Source: Mastigias papua (Eukaryota; Cnidaria; Scyphozoa; Rhizostomeae; Mastigiidae). Taken from it: a stretch of DNA of 64,000 nucleotides. The translations under genes were made by a program, and so were the position numbers. Positions within the stretch are counted from its first letter, which is position 1. Each line of letters opens with the position of its first letter. Shown piece by piece: positions 60,182 through 64,000 of this stretch. The stretch is from positions 5,423,410 through 5,487,409 of the forward strand of contig OZ025267.1 in NCBI GenBank assembly GCA_964019165.1, given 5' to 3'. The notes beneath the pieces are model-generated. The model searched no databases. It saw nothing but the letters and a program-made list of their open reading frames with translations, and was not told the DNA's origin.

Positions 60182-63100
60182 ATGGAGGAAAGAAAAGCTG
60201 CCCAAAACGAAGATGCCCCAATGCTTGAAGTCAGAGATGAGATTCAAGTTCCTACAGTAAATGGTATTTGTAAGATACAATTGTCCTATGGCAGTGTCAC
60301 TAAGCTAAGCAAAGATGAAGAAGTAGATGTGCTCGTTATTTCAGCCTTTCCAGGTACATCATATTACTAGCCTACTTCTTTAGCATTCAGCAATATGAAT
60401 ATTTTTTACTTTACTCTCCAGTCTCCAACCCGGAATAGGTGCATATCATCACTATTTTTTTCAACAAATGCATATCAGGACATTCTTATTGCAACCCCTC
60501 CCCCTCCCCTGCTTATTAATTTTGACCGTATCATCAATATTCTCCTTAGAAAAGTAGAGCACTCGTACCTTTTTGCATCTTGTTCATGTTTTTCAAAATT
60601 TAACGCAAAGCAAGTAGTTCAATAGATTTTGAGACCCTGTGGTTCAATCTCAGTTCACCCAGCTGATGGATGCTCACTACCCTCAATTTAATTGTGCCCC
60701 CACCCTGTTCCAGACTACATAGTGTCGCCTGTACACACTTGAGCTATTTGTTATCAAATTATACTGCACACATGGAAATGGCTGTTGTAGGGTGATGAGC
60801 TTTGTAGTAGGATGTAACACAACTGTTTAATTGTAACTCAGAGCAAACATTTTCCAGCTATCACAATGCTAATAAGTTACTATGACATGCATGCTATTTC
60901 GTACAGAATTTTAATTTTTGGAGATAAGAAAGTAACAGAAAATAACTAAAGTGGTTTTACTTTGTTTGCCACAAAGTCAAGTGTACACTTAAAGTTCACA
61001 CCCGAGTCCAAGTGCCCGCTTGCACATCCGACTATTTGCTCATTCAGTCTCATTTAAAAAGGCTATAATTTGCAATCCAACCCCTGAAAATCATGCTGCC
61101 AGCAGGCTTGATTCTTTAGCTAAAAATTATATGTTTCATGCTGTAAACAATAGATATACTGTAACTTTTGTATACACCTCCTTTATGCCCCTTTGGGGCA
61201 AGCCTGTCACTTTATAGTTTCACATATAGCCTATTATCTTTGTTGTTAAAGGAAATTATGTAGAGACTCCATGGTCTGTAATTGGTGCATTGAGAAGACA
61301 ACTTGGAATCTCTGTTGCACAATTAGCAGAAGACAAAGAAGAGGATCTGAGACGAATTTTCTCATGTTGGTGGTCCAAAGAACTTCCTGAAAATGCAAGC
61401 TTCAGAAGAATCCTGTGCTTTGAGGGTTCATATAAAACTGGTGCAAGACCACCAACAGTGATTGGGGAAATTTTCAGATGTCTTGTTTCCCTGTCAAAAA
61501 AGCACCCAATCAAAGTAATGATGCCATTGCTTGCCACAGGGCACCAGGTAACACATGTTGTTGAATTTTGGCAATTTTATTTTATTTTTCATATTTGAAT
61601 GCAGATTGTCTCTTCCTTAGCTTACTGGCATAATCTGTTAGAATTTTCTTGCTTGACTTGCTGTTGGAACTATGGTAGCATTTGCCCGCCAGTTTCTTCC
61701 TTTACGCCATCTATAGACCACAATAAGTGTCCTTACTAACAGGCATTTCCAAAAATATAAAATCATATATGGGACTGATATTCACCTTCTTGGAATCCAA
61801 GTTGAATTCATGGAACTTGCCATTCTTTTGAGTATGGATTTTCAGAAATAATAGCAGATTTGAAAGTTGGGGCCCTTTGTTAGAAGAACCTCATATCTTG
61901 GTGAAAATTGATGTAATAACGGAAACAGTCCTATTTCATTCACTTAAACTACATTTGCAAATCTCACTATTACAAACTAATTTGTAATTGGCTAGCCTGG
62001 GCTACTATACACAAAGAAATCATAACTAACAAGTGTTGTATACAAAACAAAACATAAAAAGATAAAACAATGGAATATTAAAAGTAGATTAGATCAGGGT
62101 TGTTCAATGGTTTATTTCTGCAGCAGAAGATGTAGTAGGTTGTAAACATTGATCAGAATATTTATGGAGGATAGCCTATGAGTATCATGGTGACACTGCT
62201 ATCTTAAGGGTCCTGTTTGGGAAACAAGAGCAAGCAAATGCTATGTAGAGATAAAAGAGCAGATAGATATTACTAAAAAATAGTTCAGTGATAATAAATG
62301 TTTGTTTAAAAATGACAAGAAATTTATTGACTCATTTTTTCTTCCATCAAATGGTAAGTTGTTAAAAATCTTCCCAGCAGCAAAAGCAACAGAGTTTTGT
62401 CCCATTTTCATTTTCATATGTGACAGTTTGAAAGTATGAGTATTATTCTGGGTACATGTCTCATGACTTGTTCTTTCAACAAAGTCTTTAAATGGTCCAC
62501 ATGTGAAATATTTTGTGTCTTATTGTAGCACTAGTCTGTTAAATCAAGCATTTGAAAATTGAATGTGATAATCCAATGGCAGGAAATGGAATAAAACTTC
62601 CATATAATTTAAATTTCTTATACTGTATTTTCTGAATATCAATGTTATACACTACCATCAGGGGCGAGTGGCCAAGTGGTTAGAGCACTTGACTGCTGAG
62701 CAAAACATCGATGGTTCGAGCCGAACCCTCGGATCATAGTTGGGATGTTTGTCCATTGTCCACCCAGCAACAATTTGGTACCTGGTGGCAACACCGGGGA
62801 GGCTAAAGGTGGCAAGGAAAGGAACTTGCCACCCTACCTCACTATGTCAGTGGCTCAGGATAAGTGTCCCTCTAACAGGCACTCCCCCAACATACAGAAT
62901 CGTACTAGGGACTCACCTTTACCTTTTTTATACTACCATCATGACAGTATCTGGACACTTCTGAATTTGGTTACAAGTTCTCTGAAAAAATTTCTTTATA
63001 TACTCGAAAGCAATTTTCGTGAAAAGCTCTTTATCAATTATCTCTAAACTTGTCTTGGAGCTTCTGTCTCAAAGAGAATTTGCAACAGAATTCAAAAGTG

Positions 63101-64000
63101 TCTAGGTATTTTTGTGATTTGAATGTACATTACAATGTTAAGCCATGATTATGTGTATATGGTGTGAAATACACACCTCTGCATAGGTGTGAAAATCAAG
63201 TCATTTTGTGAGTAGGATGGCAAGCAATTTTGTTTATTTAGTTTCTTCTTAGACATAATCATACAGCATGACACATACTGTCTATTGAGTTTTTTTAGCT
63301 TTCATAGAATCAGATAGAGTTTTTTTAACTTTTGATCTATGCAATGTTCCCCACATTTTTGAAATGTTTTTTCATGCTAAGGGATATGACTACAAGATGA
63401 TACTGACTCTACTTGTTGAAGCAGCAATCCATTGGATGGAGGTTGGATTACTCTTACAAATTTTGAAAATTGTCATATACCAAAAGGATATGAAGCAGAC
63501 AAAGGATGATCCAATGTTGAAGGTTTTCTCTGCCTTAAAACAAAAGTGGCTGAAAGAACAGGCTGGGAGAAAGAAGAAGGCACAGGTAGGCTGTTGTGAA
63601 GCACGTAATGACCAACTGAATGGCACAGTAGATACATGATTTGTCAGTACGCGGGAATATGTACCCATTCGTAGGGAAGCTGTATTAAGCTTTCAGAATT
63701 GAAAAGAATATCACAATTTGTGTCCGCACATACAGGGGAAGGGGGTTTTTAAGCAAAAAGCAGACAGGCATGGACAAGGTGGAAGGGGTTAGAAAATTGG
63801 CAAAATTGTGCGGACATCCTTTACGAATGGCCCCAAAACTCATTTTGATAATTACTATGTAAGATATTTTTATCAAAGTGCCTTAATTGGAGTATTATAT
63901 TTTCTCATTTTACTCATTTTTATGCTTAACTGTTGTCAGGTTCAGCCACTTCATTACGATATATACCTATCTTATTGCCCTCATGACAAAACAGTTGCTG
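60182..64000 (+). CDS. Macro-like domain plus TIR domain protein, 5' part
   Basis: Four exons, 60182-60353, 61252-61547, 63382-63585 and 63940 to the right edge (partial), join in phases 1, 0 and 0. The first three code 224 residues. Residues about 30-200 read SKDEEVDVLVISAFPGNY, then TPWSVIGALRRQLGISVAQL, FSCWWSKELP, PPTVIGEIFRC, IKVMMPLLATGHQGYD and ILKIVIYQKD. The order of a strand ending VLVISA, an MPLLATG loop and a late IVIY strand recalls macro (ADP-ribose-binding) domains; I infer a macro-like fold. Exon 4 begins PLHYDIYLSYCPHDKTVA, the first strand and box 1 of a TIR domain. TIR domains are protein-interaction modules in immune signalling and in some families cleave NAD+. The rest, including the catalytic glutamate region, lies outside the window. 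Cytosolic location is inferred from the lack of a signal peptide. Confidence 0.8.
61640..61800 (+). mobile_element. Degenerate SINE 3' fragment
   Basis: The segment 'gtgtccttactaacaggcat' and 'gggactgatattcacctt' resembles the SINE tail at 62,866-62,922. No tRNA-like head. In intron 2 of the TIR gene. Confidence 0.5.
62661..62931 (+). mobile_element. tRNA-derived SINE, copy 2, with target duplication
   Basis: The head GGGGCGAGTGGCCAAGTGG with A box (TGGCCAAGTGG), and B box GGTTCGAGCC near 62,713, resembles a serine/leucine-type tRNA but lacks a matching acceptor stem. The body includes 'gtccacccagcaac' and 'ctctaacaggcactccccc'. The end is a short T-rich tail. An exact 10-bp duplication ACTACCATCA flanks it at 62651-62660 and 62932-62941. 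Lies in intron 2 of the TIR gene. Not a functional tRNA. Confidence 0.88.

Noticed and set aside
62661..62740. Functional tRNA gene
   Set aside because: A and B boxes are present but the acceptor stem does not pair, and the sequence continues into a repeated SINE body with a target duplication.

Overview
The window is nuclear DNA of an invertebrate animal. It is AT-rich, its genes are split by GT-AG introns, and it is full of transposon remains. Cysteine-rich secreted EGF-type genes, a TIR-domain gene of invertebrate type and non-vertebrate retroelements suggest a marine invertebrate such as a cnidarian or sponge, but the sequence alone does not fix the phylum. All gene models were assembled by eye from splice signals, reading phase and similarity between copies.

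Bases 1 to about 52,300 hold a tandem array of at least six paralogous genes, all on the minus strand, with start positions near 5182, 14182, 23079, 32533, 41076 and 51907 (spacing about 8.5-10.8 kb). A complete unit has a signal-peptide exon with a short two-cysteine domain, one or more 111-bp EGF exons, and a last exon coding a six-cysteine module that resembles a WSC/PAN domain. All introns are phase 1. Three units (A, B, E) read through to secreted proteins of 207, 202 and 200 residues. The other three are broken in different ways: lost start and nonsense codons, 1-base and 5-base deletions, a lost splice donor, and a transposon inside an EGF exon. Upstream blocks are duplicated along with the genes.

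Mobile DNA fills the spaces between units. It includes a 2.26-kb hAT element with a perfect 8-bp target duplication, a short hAT-type insertion inside an EGF exon, a TA-flanked element carrying a repeated GGGGCAAAATGAGAC motif, a long inverted-repeat structure with a nested TAA-flanked MITE, several LINE reverse-transcriptase relics on both strands, and two copies of a tRNA-derived SINE.

From about 54,000 the window changes to conserved genes: ribosomal protein S3 (five exons, plus strand), a MAT2B-like SDR protein (two exons, minus strand), and 159 bp away in the opposite direction the first exons of a gene that joins a macro-like domain to a TIR domain and runs off the right edge. The array looks like a fast-evolving secreted-protein family. 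The TIR gene is a plausible innate-immunity or NAD/ADP-ribose-related gene; that role is inference.
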